Source: Protea cynaroides (Eukaryota > Streptophyta > Magnoliopsida > Proteales > Proteaceae). Taken from it: DNA of 64,000 nucleotides. The position numbers and the translations under genes were made by a program. The notes under the pieces are model-generated. The model had not been told where the DNA came from and ran no database searches. It saw only the letters and a list, made by a program, of their open reading frames with translations. Shown piece by piece: positions 43,801-54,744 of this stretch (its first letter is position 1; every line of letters begins with the position of its first letter). The stretch lies in contig CM053273.1 in NCBI GenBank assembly GCA_028583415.1, positions 85,763,574 through 85,827,573 on the forward strand, in the 5' to 3' direction.

Positions 43801-45708
43801 AGGAACACCGTCCTCCCATCATAGTAAACCATGATATTGATGATGGACTTTCTGGTAGGACCAGTCCAACCATCACACATAATAGTTACTCCGAAATCTT
43901 CTCAATTCCTCTTCGGCTTGGAATCCGGTTTTGTAATTCCTTAACATGTTGAGGCAAATAATGAGTCATTAACTCATATTGATTTGGCCCCCTAACCCCG
44001 TACCGCCTCGAACTCGCATCTAGCATGCTCACGAAAGAAAGGGCCTCGTGGTGGCGTTTCTTTGGGATACCATGATAAAACGACCACTTAGAGTAAGAAT
44101 ACCCTACCTGACTCCCTATTCTTTCCCCCCAAACATTGCCTTTTATTTTTTTTTTGCTTACTACCTTGCTTCATAAAAGACTGCGGGATCTTGCTGCAGA
44201 ACTTGAACATAATCATCCCGTCCCCGTGGCACAGGTTCTTCCCTTCTACTTCGTGATCTAGAAAACCAAGAACCAATCCCTTTGCTCCGTCTGCGTGGCT
44301 CAGGCTCAACAAATCCACTACCACGCCACCGCTCCGGATGTACGTGCTCCTGTCCGTCTCCTCTCTGCATCCGATCCCAGGGTTTCCCTACTAGCCATTG
44401 CCGCATGACGCATCTGTCTTGCCTCTACCTCTGTCATATCTTCTACATCCCATCCCCCGACCTCATGTTCCTCACCGGATTCCGTACGGTGCCTCGAATT
44501 GTCTCTTCAAATTATTGTTTTTCTTTTTCCATTGCTGCCCTCCTCTACCTCCCTCCCCTCAACTGTTCACCTATGGCCCTGGATATCTCCACAGGACACT
44601 GCGGACATTTGGAAACATCTTTGCCCAATCAACTCAAGTGTTGCTTCGGGCCTTGTGATGCCGCCGACCGAAGCTTCTTCCCACAAAAATTACACTGGGT
44701 CTTCTTCCTATCACCCCTGAAGGGCGGTCGCATCCTGCCATGCGGTCGGGCTCGGGAACCGGTACCGTCGCCCCCATCGCCCGCCCTTAACTTGGTCCCG
44801 ACATAATTTCCAAGCACTGTTTCATAGAAAACACAAACTTCAATAACCTTACAAGCTTGAACACAGCAGAAATTACATTTCAAAAATTTTCTCATATTTT
44901 AAATGCGATCAGAACATTTTTCCTTATTTTTCCCGATTTTATAGCATTTTTAATCAATTTTAAATTAATTTTTAATTGCTATAAATTATTTTTTAATATA
45001 AATAATTCAAAAAAAAAAACATATAACAACTGAAATCGAAATCTAAAATCGTAGGACAGTAAATCGGCCAATGGTGATTAACATATAAATAGGTCATCAT
45101 CATCAAATGAGTAATAATAATTATTATTTTAAATTTTAATTGCTGGAAATTCATTTTTAAATGCAAATAATTGAAAAAAATACCTACAACAATCAAAATC
45201 GAAATCTGAAACCGTGAGCTTGTAAATCGGGCTCATGTAACTAACATATAAAAATTTCATCACATTCTAAAAAAAAAAAAATTTCTCCCTTTGTAGTCTC
45301 ATGTAAAAATCTCATTTTTTGGCAAGAAACTTACCTTCAACAGTTGATATGAAGCTCTTACAAAGAATCCCCCGCAATCCGAAGCACCACTACGTAGCAA
45401 TTTAGAAGTCCAAACAAAAAAAAATGGGGAAGAAATGAAGAAACTACGAAAAACTAAAGAAAAAAAAGAAGGCGCGCCGGTCGAGTTACCGACCGAAAAC
45501 GGCCCTCCCTCTGTTTATAAAGCAAAAAAAAAAAAAGCAAAAAGCCAAATCTCGCGAGCGAGATCTCGCCAGATCTAGCGAGAAATAGCGAGATCCAGAT
45601 CTCGCCGAGATCTAGGCGAGAACAGGTAAATGCCGAGACGAAAATGGTTATCGACTCTGTTTTCGTCTCGGCTAGTGTCGAAACTAGCGAAAAAGATTTT
45701 AATCCATG
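40885..45708 (-). mobile_element. hAT DNA transposon (4.8 kb) with 8-bp target duplication
   Basis: Terminal inverted repeats: CAAGGTTTAAAATCTCGG on the left, and CATGGATTAAAATCTTTTTC reading inward from the right end. ATCTGTAC at 40877-40884 and 45709-45716 is a perfect 8-bp duplication, the hAT hallmark. Subterminal regions are packed with GAGATCTCG/GCGAGATC/CGAGAC-type motifs (40900-40960 and 45550-45660), as expected for transposase binding sites. A minus-strand transposase with BED, DUF659 and hAT C-terminal domains fills the interior. It inserted into the copia 3' LTR after that element had integrated. Confidence 0.92.
41344..44895 (-). pseudogene. hAT transposase (BED, DUF659, hAT dimerisation), lightly damaged
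   Basis: On the minus strand, in order: a BED-type zinc finger (CNFCGKKLRS, then PKQHL, then KCPQCP, ~44690-44590, with a TGA just after QHL); a basic linker (ERWRGSGFVEPEPRRRSKG, ~44350); FYHGIPKKRHHEAL (~44080) and NQYELMTHYLPQHVKEL (~43975); the DUF659 core CDGWTGPTRKSIINIMVYYD (~43875); TPCAAHCIDLMLKDMGKI (~43600); an RFATNFIALKSF segment (~43440); and the hAT C-terminal dimerisation domain AAEWWVLYGKDGPALKKIAS with CERNWSTFNLIHSKRRN (~42570-42430). After a frameshift near 41885 an acidic/Ser-rich tail continues to HPRHSTYY and TAG at 41344-41346. At least one intron (ending AG just before GAATGGTGG, ~42577) and several stops or frameshifts are present. The family cuts and pastes DNA between 8-bp target duplications. 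The lesions are few, so a fairly recent inactivation is likely. Confidence 0.85.
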
Positions 45709-45839
45709 ATCTGTACTACCCTCATAGTACTACCTGTATTTTACTACTTGTACTACCTCTTTCTTTCTTTGTATTCATTCTCACATTATAAATAAGAGGA
45801 CCTTTGTCTATTACAGACAAGTCATTCCATCATTCAACA

Positions 45840-46170
45840 AATCTTTTATTTAATTAGTTATTTTTATTCTCTCCACCTTGTAGCATACATGCCAAGGAGA
45901 GGATTATGATGTTCTTGGCTTATTTTCTACAACTTGGTAATTGCTCTACAAGAAAGAAGAAATACAGAATTTATTCTTGAAATTGGACTACCAAATGAAT
46001 TTCTCATTGTCATGTTTTCAATTGATGCAACCAAACAAATTTCAATTTCTTAACCAAAACTATTCCCAAAATTATTTTCATGAAATCAATGTGAAATTGA
46101 AAGAGAAATAGAACCAAAGAGAGCGTTAGCCTATGTAAACGGCTTAAAGATTTTTCTCAAAAGCAAATTT
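45840..46170. other. No gene recognised
   Basis: AT-rich flank between the copia and the RTE LINE. Confidence 0.4.
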
Positions 46171-46328
46171 CAAGCCAAAAAGATTGTGGGAAAAGTAAGG
46201 GCAAAGAAATATGAAGATTTAAAAAAAAAAAATCTGAGTACAAAGGAAGGAGAAAAAGTTATCTATAAAATAACTAAGATAAGGGATAGGAAGAGTAGAG
46301 ATTTAGATCATGTTATATGTATTAAAAG
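46171..46328 (+). pseudogene. RTE-type LINE, segment 1 (upstream of RT)
   Basis: AKKIVGKVRAKKYEDL and STKEGEKVIYKITKIRDRKS, then RDLDHVICIKS, match the linker between endonuclease and RT of plant RTE LINEs. A hairpin element interrupts it at 46329. Confidence 0.7.
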
Positions 46329-47674
46329 CAAGGTTCTAAATTTCGGTTTTGGGGATGGTTTCAAACAGCCCCAAAATCTAAATTTCAGTAATTTCGCCGA
46401 AACTTGGGATTTTTTAAGATTTCGAAACTTAGTTTCGGTGGCCAAAAAGTTATTTTTTAAACCCAATTTTTTTTTGTGACGCATTTTTAACCTTCATCAC
46501 ATATCCATTGAATGATTTCACTAAAAAAAGATCCTAAATGGATTTTTTATGTCTAGACCATATTACATTCATGTACGCTGGAACCTGGGGTTTGTATTCA
46601 TATTTAAATAGGCAACACTTATTTATGACTAATATCATTACGTAAATGTTTATTAACTTTTATACTTCATTTACTTAAGATATTATTCATAAAAAAACAA
46701 ACACTCCCCATTTATTTTCAATAAAAATAATCTAAAATTTCAAGTTCCCAAAGGATAAAAGTCAACTTTCCAATTCAAGAACAAAAAACTGAATTTTCGA
46801 TAATGGGGCAATTTTCAACTTTCAAATGCTAGCTTTTTTCTCTAATTTAAAATTTTCATAAATTTTATTAAATAAAAAGATCACTAAAAACCAAGAGTCT
46901 GCCAAAATAATCTTTTGTTTTGATGTCCAAAAATTTATTCCCATTCAGATGACTTTAAATAGCATTCGTATACTCCGAACGAGGTTTCACTGGAGCATAA
47001 CTCCTTTAATATAACTTGGATTCAAGCGATGTCAGATTTATTGGAAAACTAGCATAATCAACTTTGCAACAAATCTGAGATTGCTTGAATCCAAATTATA
47101 TTGAAAGAGTTGGGTTATGGTGAAACCTTTTTTGGAGTATGCGAATGCTGTTTAAAGTTGTTTGAATGGAAATAATTTTTTGGATATCAAAACAAAAAAA
47201 AAAATTGACGGACTCTTGGTTTTTAATGTTGTTTTACTCTAATAAAATTTATGGAATTTTTAATTTGGAGAAAAAAACAAATATTTGAAATTTAAAATCG
47301 CACCGTAATTGAAAATCCAATTTTTGTTCTTGAACTAGAAAGTTGAATTTTTATCCTTTTGGAATTAGAATTTTAGACTATTTTTATTGGATTCAAATGG
47401 GAGGTATTTGCTTATTTATGAATAATATCTTAAGTAAATGAAATATAAAACTTAATAAACATTTACTTCGATGATATTAGTCATAAATAAGTGTTGTGTG
47501 TTGTATATTGTCCTTCCTGTATGACTTATGATGTCAGAATACACCATGTTTCAAGGGTAAAAAAAAGATAATTTTCGATTGAAACTTAATATTTTATAAG
47601 GTATTTGGACCAAGTTTCAGCCGAAACTAGAGATTTCGACCGAAACCTGGTCGAAACAATTTCAGACTGAAAAC
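46329..47674. mobile_element. Foldback (long hairpin) element inside the RTE LINE
   Basis: The left end CAAGGTTCTAAATTTCGG resembles the hAT terminus at 40885. The interior is a near-continuous inverted repeat: 46613-47044 pairs with 47066-47496, centre at 47055, loop about 20 bases. For example CAACACTTATTTATGACTAA pairs with TTAGTCATAAATAAGTGTTG. Subterminal TTTCGxxGAAA-type motifs occur at both ends (46375-46450 and 47560-47660). There is no coding frame. The right end is uncertain, and no 8-bp duplication was found because LINE sequence is also missing here. Confidence 0.72.
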
Positions 47675-48540
47675 ACCAATCCCAGATGAGGTCCCAATAG
47701 GAGTACGGAAAAGCCTAAGAATGTATGGAGTATCTTGGCTAACTAAGCTATTCAATAAAATTATAAGCACAAAGAAAGTACCAGATGAATGGAGGAGAAG
47801 TATTGTGGTTCTGATTTATAAAAACAAAAGTGATATTCAGAGCTACAATAACTACAGTAGAAGTTAAAACTAATGACTCATAATATGAAACTATGCGAGA
47901 GTTATTGAAACTCGCATGAAATAAGAAAACACTATTACAAAGAACCAATTTGGTTTTATGCTAGGTAGATCCGCGACAGAAGCTATTTACTTGCTTAGGA
48001 GACTCATGGAAAGATTTAAACTAGGCAAGAAGGACCTCTATGGTCTTTATTGACCTAGAAAAAAGCTTATGACAATCTTTAGAGAGTTAATTTGACAAGT
48101 ACTAGAGAAGAGAAGTGTTTCAAGCAAATATATGGACATTTTCAAGGATATGTATTATAATGTGGCGACAAGTGTGAGAATTGTGGGGGGTCAAGGTAGT
48201 GAATTCCCAATTACAATTGAGTTACATCAAGGATCAGCTTTAAACCCTTATATATTTTCTCTCATCTAGATGATTTAACTAGAGACATTCAAGATGAAGT
48301 TCTTTAGTGCATGCATTATGCTGATGATAATGTTTTGGTAGATGAGACAAAAGCAGGGATTAATGCCAATTTGGAACTATGGAGATCAACATTGGAATCA
48401 AAGGGTCTTAAGATAAGTAGAACAAAGACAGAGTATAAGGTGTGTAACCTTAGTCACTACAAGGACGGATAATGAAGTGGTGAAAATTAATGAGGGAAAT
48501 CCAACAAAGTGATTTTTTTAGGAATCTAGGTTCAAATACG
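47675..48540 (+). pseudogene. RTE-type LINE, segment 2 (reverse transcriptase)
   Basis: Broken plus frames show IPDEVPIGVRKSLRMYGVSW, LFNKIISTKKVPDEWRRSIV, YKNKSDIQSYNNYSR, KNQFGFMLGRSATEAIYLLR, LHQGSAL, LTRDIQDEV, the catalytic box as MHYADDNVLVDETKAGINAN, then LELWRSTLESKGLKISRTKT. These are the RTE-clade RT motifs in order. Many stops and frameshifts. About 110 residues of linker before this part are missing. Confidence 0.82.
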
Positions 48541-49530
48541 GATCAACCCCTTCTTCTTGCGCCAAAGATCTTATCATTTCCGAAGGAACTGGAGTTATAT
48601 CTCTTTTTCATTCGAGAGTTCTTTTCTTATGTGTTTCCACGCCCCTTTGAAACCTCAAAAAATGGACAAATTCCTTTTCTTATTCTTAGGAACACATACA
48701 AGATTCGTCACTACACAAAGGATAATGGTAACTCCACCATTAACTACTTCATTTATGAATGTCATAGTAATAGAAATACATGTCCTACCGAGACAGAATT
48801 TGTAACTTGCTATCCTCTTGCCTAGCAGGCAAAGATTTACCTCCGTGGAAAGGCTGATTCATTCGGATCGACATTAGGGTCCAACTACATTGCATTGCCA
48901 GAATCCATATTGTATATTTGAAACAGGTTGACCTCCTTGCTTCTCTCATGGTACAATCCTCTTCCCGCGGAGCCCCCCCTTTCTCCTCGGTCCACAGAGA
49001 CAAAATGTAGGACTGGTGCCAACAATTCATCACGGAAGAAAGGACTCACCGAGCCGGGATCACTTCACTAGACAAAGCGGGCCTAGATTGCAAGTTTTGA
49101 CCCCTGGGATGTGTTTTAAAAACTTTCATCGACGGATGACTGACGAAAGGATCTCCCTCGAAAGGAGAATTCATACCATTGTAGCTAGTCTCTGTTTTCT
49201 TGAATAGATAGGCTCAGTACGCTAAGGAAGCTTGGTCTGCTTAGGGCTCATAGGATGTAGGACAGAGAATAGAATTTCGCCGGCTTTTGGCTCTAACCCT
49301 ATTCGACCCGGTCCATGGTGAAATATCAGTGGTCCCTGTAAGGGCATTAGTCCATAAGGCTCATGGTAAGGGTAGTTGTGTGTCGTTCATCGATCGTTTC
49401 TACTTCTTACGCTCTTATTCAACTGTCAATGCTCGTCTGAGTTTACTCATGTATCGTTGTTCCAGGTTAGGTGACTCTCACTGCCGATCGCCTCTGGTCG
49501 CCTTTTGGGTTTTCGTAAATGATAGGTACT
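48541..49530 (+). other. Probable mitochondrial DNA insert (NUMT)
   Basis: The stretch is less AT-rich than its surroundings and lacks transposon motifs. It resembles plant mitochondrial intergenic DNA as I remember it, for example around AATGTAGGACTGGTGCCAAC and GGACTCACCGAGCCGGGATC near 49010-49060. No known organelle gene was identified in it. The assignment rests on recall of sequence style, not on alignment. Boundaries are approximate: the left edge is where RTE RT homology stops, and the right edge is where L1 homology starts. Confidence 0.5.
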
Positions 49531-49559
49531 CAATGAAGAAATGGACAGTGATAAAGAAG

Positions 49560-50162
49560 GTGACATAGGGGCAATAGGGGCATTATCCCTAGCGCTAGTT
49601 GTTGTTTTTAGTGTGCCACTGATGAAGATATTCAACACCTATTTTTTTTTTGCCCTTTTTCCTAGAGAATATGGGGAAAGATCCTTGGGAAATGATGGCC
49701 ATGCCACAGACGGATTTGCACTTTTGATCAAGAATGGAGGTGGATTGTCAAACAGTTCAAACGGCAGGCTACTAGTGATACAGTGGTCAATTTGCCTTTT
49801 GCAGCGACGATTTACCATATCTGGTTTGAAAGGAACATCAGAATATGGGCGGCCAAGTCAAGATCCTTCACTCAAATCTGGGAAGCCATTATATTCGACG
49901 TCCGTGGCACGATCCCGTCCCTCCCTCCTTCCACCACCCTATCCCTGGATTCCGAGTGAAATAGATTCATTCTATCCTCTTGGGATCTCCATAGTGGTTA
50001 CCATTGTAAGGTTTTGTTCCCTTGGCCCTTTGCTAGCTTGTTCTTCGGGGTCTAGCCTTTTTGTAAGGAGCCTGGCTCTATCCTTTAGATACCCAGGTCT
50101 GATTTTTTTTCCCTTTTCAGGATGTTAATATATTCATTTATTCACTCCAAAAAAAAAAAAAG
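49560..50162 (+). pseudogene. L1 LINE 3' end with poly(A), inserted in the RTE LINE
   Basis: Plus frames give GIIPSASCCF (zf-RVT), ATDEDIQHLFFFCPFS (~49615-49660), EWRWIVKQFKRQATSDTVV, NLPFAATIYHIWFERNIRIW (~49795-49850) and KSRSFTQIWEAIIFDV. It ends in the L1 tail (CKEPGSIL-like, then TTCACTCC and a 12-A run to 50161). It belongs to the same family as 33967-35064. Confidence 0.75.
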
Positions 50163-50735
50163 GTGATATAGAGCCTAGAGGATGATGTTTCACAAAGGAT
50201 TAAAATAGAATGGATGAAGTAGAGCGATGCATCTGGAGTGCTATGTGATTGGCGGCATATTCCTTTAAAACTTAAAGAAAAATTTTATAGAACAGTCATT
50301 TCAACCAGCTATGATGTATGGTGATGAATGTTGGTTAGTTAAGAAACATTATATAGATAAATTTATTGTAGCTAAGATAAGGATGTTGATATGGATGTAT
50401 AGAAAACTAGGAAGGATACGTTACAGCATAGTCTTATTAGAGCTGGAGTAGCACCGATACATGACAAGCTACGATAAATTCGTTTGAGATGGTACAACTA
50501 TGTTCAACAGAGGCCATTGGATGCTCCAGTACAGAGGAGTGATATGATTTAGATTGAAGGATCTAAAAGAGCTAGGGGTAGACCTAAGATGACTCTAGGG
50601 GAGGTAGTGAGAAAAGACATGCATAGCTTAGGCCTTGTTTCAAGTATGACATCAAACAAAGCTGATTGGAGGGCAAGAATCCATGTAGCCAACCCCATTT
50701 AGTTGGGTAAGGCTTTGTTGTTGTTGTGGTTGTAT
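50163..50735 (+). pseudogene. RTE-type LINE, segment 3 (RT C-terminus)
   Basis: Resumes with GDIEP, RIKIEWMK, DASGVLCDW, RHIPLKLKEKFYRTVI, YGDECWLVKKHYIDK, DKLR-IRLRWYNYVQQRPLD, KRARGRPKMTLGEVVRKDM and ADWRARIHVANP-like sequence. It ends in a GTTGTTGTTGTGGTTG run typical of RTE 3' ends. Removing 48541-50162 rejoins it to segment 2. Confidence 0.78.
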
Positions 50736-50769
50736 CCACGATATGACGATATCCTCTTCTCTTGATTCC

Positions 50770-51520
50770 TTTGGTGCCATGTCAGGCAGATGCAGGCCAA
50801 GATCCGTTGGATAAGAATATTCTTAGGATTTAATTTAGAAATCTTTGTAATTTTTATTTCTATTGATTTAGGTTTATTTTAGAGTTTTATTTCCTATTGG
50901 GGAGGCATTATAATTGGTAGTTTATTTTATTTTATTTTTATTCTAGAGGTGGCGTGGACACATGATATAGCCCACGGTGGTGTTTAGTTGTTTATTTTAT
51001 TTTTCATTTAGTTAGTAATTGTAATAAGAGTGTGATTCCTAAAAAATAGTCACACTTCTAGTAGTTAGAGTCTAATTAGGCTTAGGAGTCTTATTTTATT
51101 TTTATGTTATTATTTTCTGTTATAGTGGGCCCCCCATTCCCCTCCTTTAAACGTGAGTTATAAGTTCATTTTTTTTTTTTGTTAGTTTAGGACTATGTTT
51201 TGCTTATTAGTCTTTAGAGTTATACTCTAATTAGGATTGTAAGTTTATTTAAAGATAGTTTTATTAATGAAATTAGGATGGAATGATGAATTGAAAAAAA
51301 GGAAAAAAAAAGTGAAAGCTCACGGCTTCTCTCTCTTCTCTGGGTAAGATCTCTCTCTCCTCTCCCACGTCTTTAATCTCTCTCTCTTTGAGTTCTTTTC
51401 TCCCTTGCTGTTTCGACAGCTTCTTTTCCCTCCCTATAACATAAGGAATTGTCCTCAAATTTTCTCTGCATTTTGGTAACGATATCTCTATATCTCTTTT
51501 GTTATAATTCTTTATTTTGA
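50770..51520 (+). repeat. LTR-like sequence related to the gypsy LTR at 60469-61717
   Basis: ATTAGTCTTTAGAGTTATAC at ~51208 and the following CTAATTAGGATTGTAAG and TTAATGAAAT recur at ~60700-60770. A CT-rich leader follows in both. Ends and target duplication not determined. Confidence 0.55.
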
Positions 51521-51654
51521 CTCCCTACCATTATCCCACCATCCCATTAAATATCCCTAAAATCATCCCACGTTACGATTTTGGTTCCCATCCCTTTTTC
51601 TCCCTTTCCTTTTGGGTGGTTTCTTTGATATTCCCTTTCATTCCTTATGTGAGA

Positions 51655-51990
51655 TTCAGTCTCAATTGCAGGCTTCATATCAACCACCAGAAATCTGCCA
51701 TATTCCTAGCTGGGGTTGCTAATAAAGAAAAAGAAAATCTCAGGTGTCTCTATGGACTCCTTGACGGTTAAGTATCTGGGTCTTCCCTAGGGGTCCTCCA
51801 TATTATCTTCCCATCATTGCACCCCAACTTTGGTCTCAGGAGGGTGAAAGATATAAACACAACTTGCATTATTAAGTTGATCTGGAGAGTGGTTTCCAGG
51901 AAGAAAAGCATGAGTCAACTAGATTTATGCTAGGCTTCTCACAAATGACTATATTTGGACCGTTCCTACAGGTAAGGATGCTACTTGGAC
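51655..51990 (+). pseudogene. L1 LINE RT thumb fragment
   Basis: LHINHQKSAIFLAGVANKEK and, after a frame change, LTVKYLG-like and SSHHCTPTLVS match the segment after YADD in plant L1 RT. Confidence 0.6.
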
Positions 51991-52091
51991 CTGGAAAATG
52001 CTAGACTACAGACACCTAGTGATTGATTTCATCAAGTTTAGCATTGATGTGATGGCTCTTCTTTCTTCTGGTTGGACAACTAGCACCCTAA

Positions 52092-53132
52092 TGCAATATG
52101 GTTCAGCCGCAGCACAGCAGTCCAACTCATTCTTGGCCCAACTGACAGCAACTTGAAGAATCATGGACTGAAGATTGGTAGGCCCCATAGGGACCTCCAC
52201 CTAGGCTGCCACAAATTAAATTTTCCCTCCTAGAAGTTTCTAATTGAGTGTGTCACAAGCAAAGACAGCAGATTCAGTTTCTATTTTCAGCTTGTCATGT
52301 GCCCCAAAGTCTTAGTAGTTTCTAATTTTGATTTTTTTTTTTTTTTCAAGTTTTGGAAGTTTATGTAATAGCAAGTTTCAATTTCCTTAGGCTTAGTTTG
52401 GATCCATTTTTATTTCTATTTTTATTTTTATTTTTTGCTATTTTAAGTATTTGGTATACGTGCCATTTATGATAAACAGAAATGAAAATAAGGTCAAAAA
52501 TCAAAAAGAGGCTTTGACCTCTTTTGATAAAATAAGTTTTAGTACTTTTTGCGCACAAGTTAATGAGCACATGTTTTTAATGAGGGTAAAATAGTAAATT
52601 TAATATATTTTTTTTATAACATTTTCTTAAATCCTTCTCTGTCTCGTATTTTTTATCCCTTTTATGCAAACCCTCATTGTCCCCAACTCTTTTCCCTTGA
52701 TCAAGCCATAACGAGTAACTCGTTGACGTTTTCATCGTTCTCCGGTGAAGGTGTGCGGTTTCTTCTTCTTGCAGTGACTGGTTTTTTCTTCTTGCTCCTC
52801 ATTATGACAGGTGACGGGCCATGATGTCCACAATGTCGGCTGAAATCGGTAGACTCCAGAATAGATACACCCCCCTTTCCTCATTACCTCTTCCTCCTCT
52901 TTCTACTTCTTGAAATCTCTGCAACAATGATTTCTTATGGACGACCAGATGTCGTATTTAATATTGTGTTATCAGTTATTCCACTGATTTATTGGCTTAA
53001 ATGATGTGTTTTTTTGTGTGGTTAAATGCAGTTTTGGATTTGTAAAAGATTTCTCATTTCGTGTGTTTTGATTCGTGTTTTTTTTTAATTTGTTTTATTT
53101 GTTTTATTTGTTTTTTTTTTTTTTGTTTTTTT

Positions 53133-53166
<34 letters not shown>

Positions 53167-54579
53167 TGCTTGTTACATGAACTGTTGAGTTCTGGTAGGC
53201 GGTACAGTAACACCTTACCAACAAAGGTACACAGTTTTCCAACTCTATAAATGTTTTTGTCATCTAATTTCCAGCTTGCGATTTGAAACTTGCCAATTGA
53301 TTTTTTCTATCATTGGCTCTTCAGAAGGAGATTAAGCTTATCTATTGCATAAACATCTCCAACGTCTGCAACAACCTTCGGAGAGTGAAGAAAAGTTGGA
53401 AGGAGACCATAATTTAAATCCTCAATAGGATTGAGATGGAAATCTATCTACTATTTGACAATGCTAATTTAATTGTATTAAATATGCAGTTCACTGCATT
53501 AAAGTTCAGTCCTACCAAACAAAAAGGAGAGTTCTGAGTATTACCCAGCTCTCTCAGATACAAAGGAGGATAATACGATTATCAAATTGTTAAACTTATT
53601 GATGCATCTCTCAGCCGGAAAAGGGAACTGAAAAAAGAGGAAGATGTGGTTCAATGGTTGTTTACTTGGAGATTCCTGCTTACCAACAAAACAGGATCGA
53701 TGGAGTTACCTTAGCTTTAATTACTTTATTTCAGTCTTCATCTTTATCTTTCTATTCTTGCCGGGATAGAAGAGCAAGAAGAAGAAGAAGGTCACAAGAG
53801 GAAGATCAGTCGAAATCTATTCTAAACATAGACATACCAAATCTATTTCTCATTTTGCAATCTATTTTTGACTGTAGCTACCAAACAACATTTTATTTCT
53901 GATCGAAAATGATTTTTGATAAATAGATAAAAACAAAAATAAAAATGGATCCAAAGTACTATTTCTTAGTTTAGTAAGTCTTGTTGTAACTAAATGAATA
54001 TTAGGAGTTTCTATTTTGTGTTGATAGCTAACAGGTAGTTTTAATTCACTTTCCATTTTGCTTGTTGATATTTTTATTTGGTTTCCATTCAGTTGTAATC
54101 TTTAGTAGTCTATATATTAAGTTGTAATGAAGCTTTTCTGCTCAGTTTTTTTTTTTTATTTAATGAAAAAATAATAACTTGGTTTACACCATGTGTACTG
54201 TGTGAGACATTTGTTGTAAGAGATAGTCGGAGTGGAAGACTCTTGAGGTGGGATGCCTTAGGTCATATCCACATCCTTTCCTCCACCCTTCTTCCCTTCC
54301 ATCAAATTCTCTTTTCCTGTTCTATTTTTCTGTTTTATGGTGTTGTGAGTATAATTAGTTGAAATCCCCACCAGTCAGTTACTGTTTGATACAAGAAGAC
54401 AAGGCTTCTGGCTGTTTCTTTCAACTGAAGCAAGAAGGTACCAATTCTGATCCCTGCGGCAGCGTTGTTATGGAGTTTTTCTTGCTGATCAATCAAGGCC
54501 TGTAAGTTCGGATCCGTCCATCGGATTGCCCCTTACTTCTGATAGGGTTTTCACATCAACAACCCCTGCCTTCGATATC
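52092..54579 (+). repeat. Probable gypsy LTR split by a non-autonomous DNA element
   Basis: The composition and layout (AGTTTCTAATTT stretches, a CTATATATTAAG TATA-like box at ~54108, then a leader) resemble gypsy LTRs elsewhere in the window. GGGTTTTCACATCA near 54545-54560 and GATATCA at ~54573 resemble LTR ends. Ends are tentative. Confidence 0.35.
52391..53964. mobile_element. Candidate PIF/Harbinger-like non-autonomous element (1.57 kb)
   Basis: The left GCTTAGTTTGGATCCATTTT and right AAAATGGATCCAAAGTACT ends are inverted around TTTGGATCCATTTTTATTT. The direct repeat CTTAG (includes TTA) lies at 52386-52390 and 53965-53969. The interior has no transposase. A poly(T) tract lies at ~53107-53165. 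Confidence 0.45.
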
Positions 54580-54744
54580 AATTTGGTCCAACCAAATGGC
54601 TGGTTTGGGAGATATTGGGAGTAAAATTTCTGAATGGAAGTTTCTAATTTTGAAGTCAGTCCATATCTTTCTATGTAACCATCAGAACCGATTGAAGCTT
54701 GGAGGAGTTATTCCCACCTAGGGGCTAGGAGACCTACCTTCAGC

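Larger units (their letters stand above)
35824..45839 (+). mobile_element. Ty1/copia retrotransposon, plus strand, 3' LTR split by a hAT element
   Basis: 5' LTR 35824-36014, primer site, gag, protease, integrase, RT, RNase H, purine tract, and a 3' LTR starting at 40808 that is interrupted at 40885 and resumes at 45709. Flanking bases are CATCT on the left (35819-35823) and AATCT on the right (45840-45844), one mismatch. Without the hAT insertion the element is about 5.2 kb. Several stops and frameshifts are present, but RT keeps YVDD. Confidence 0.9.
40808..45839 (+). repeat. 3' LTR of the plus-strand copia, interrupted by hAT (parts 40808-40884 and 45709-45839)
   Basis: The two parts together match the 5' LTR. 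The break carries the hAT target duplication ATCTGTAC on both sides. Confidence 0.88.

Noticed and set aside
44282..44806. 174-codon plus-strand frame in the hAT element
   Set aside because: Antisense to the BED region of the transposase.
49541..50128. Membrane protein from an organelle genome
   Set aside because: The hydrophobic reading is the wrong frame of an L1 zf-RVT region (GIIPSASCCF, DEDIQHL).
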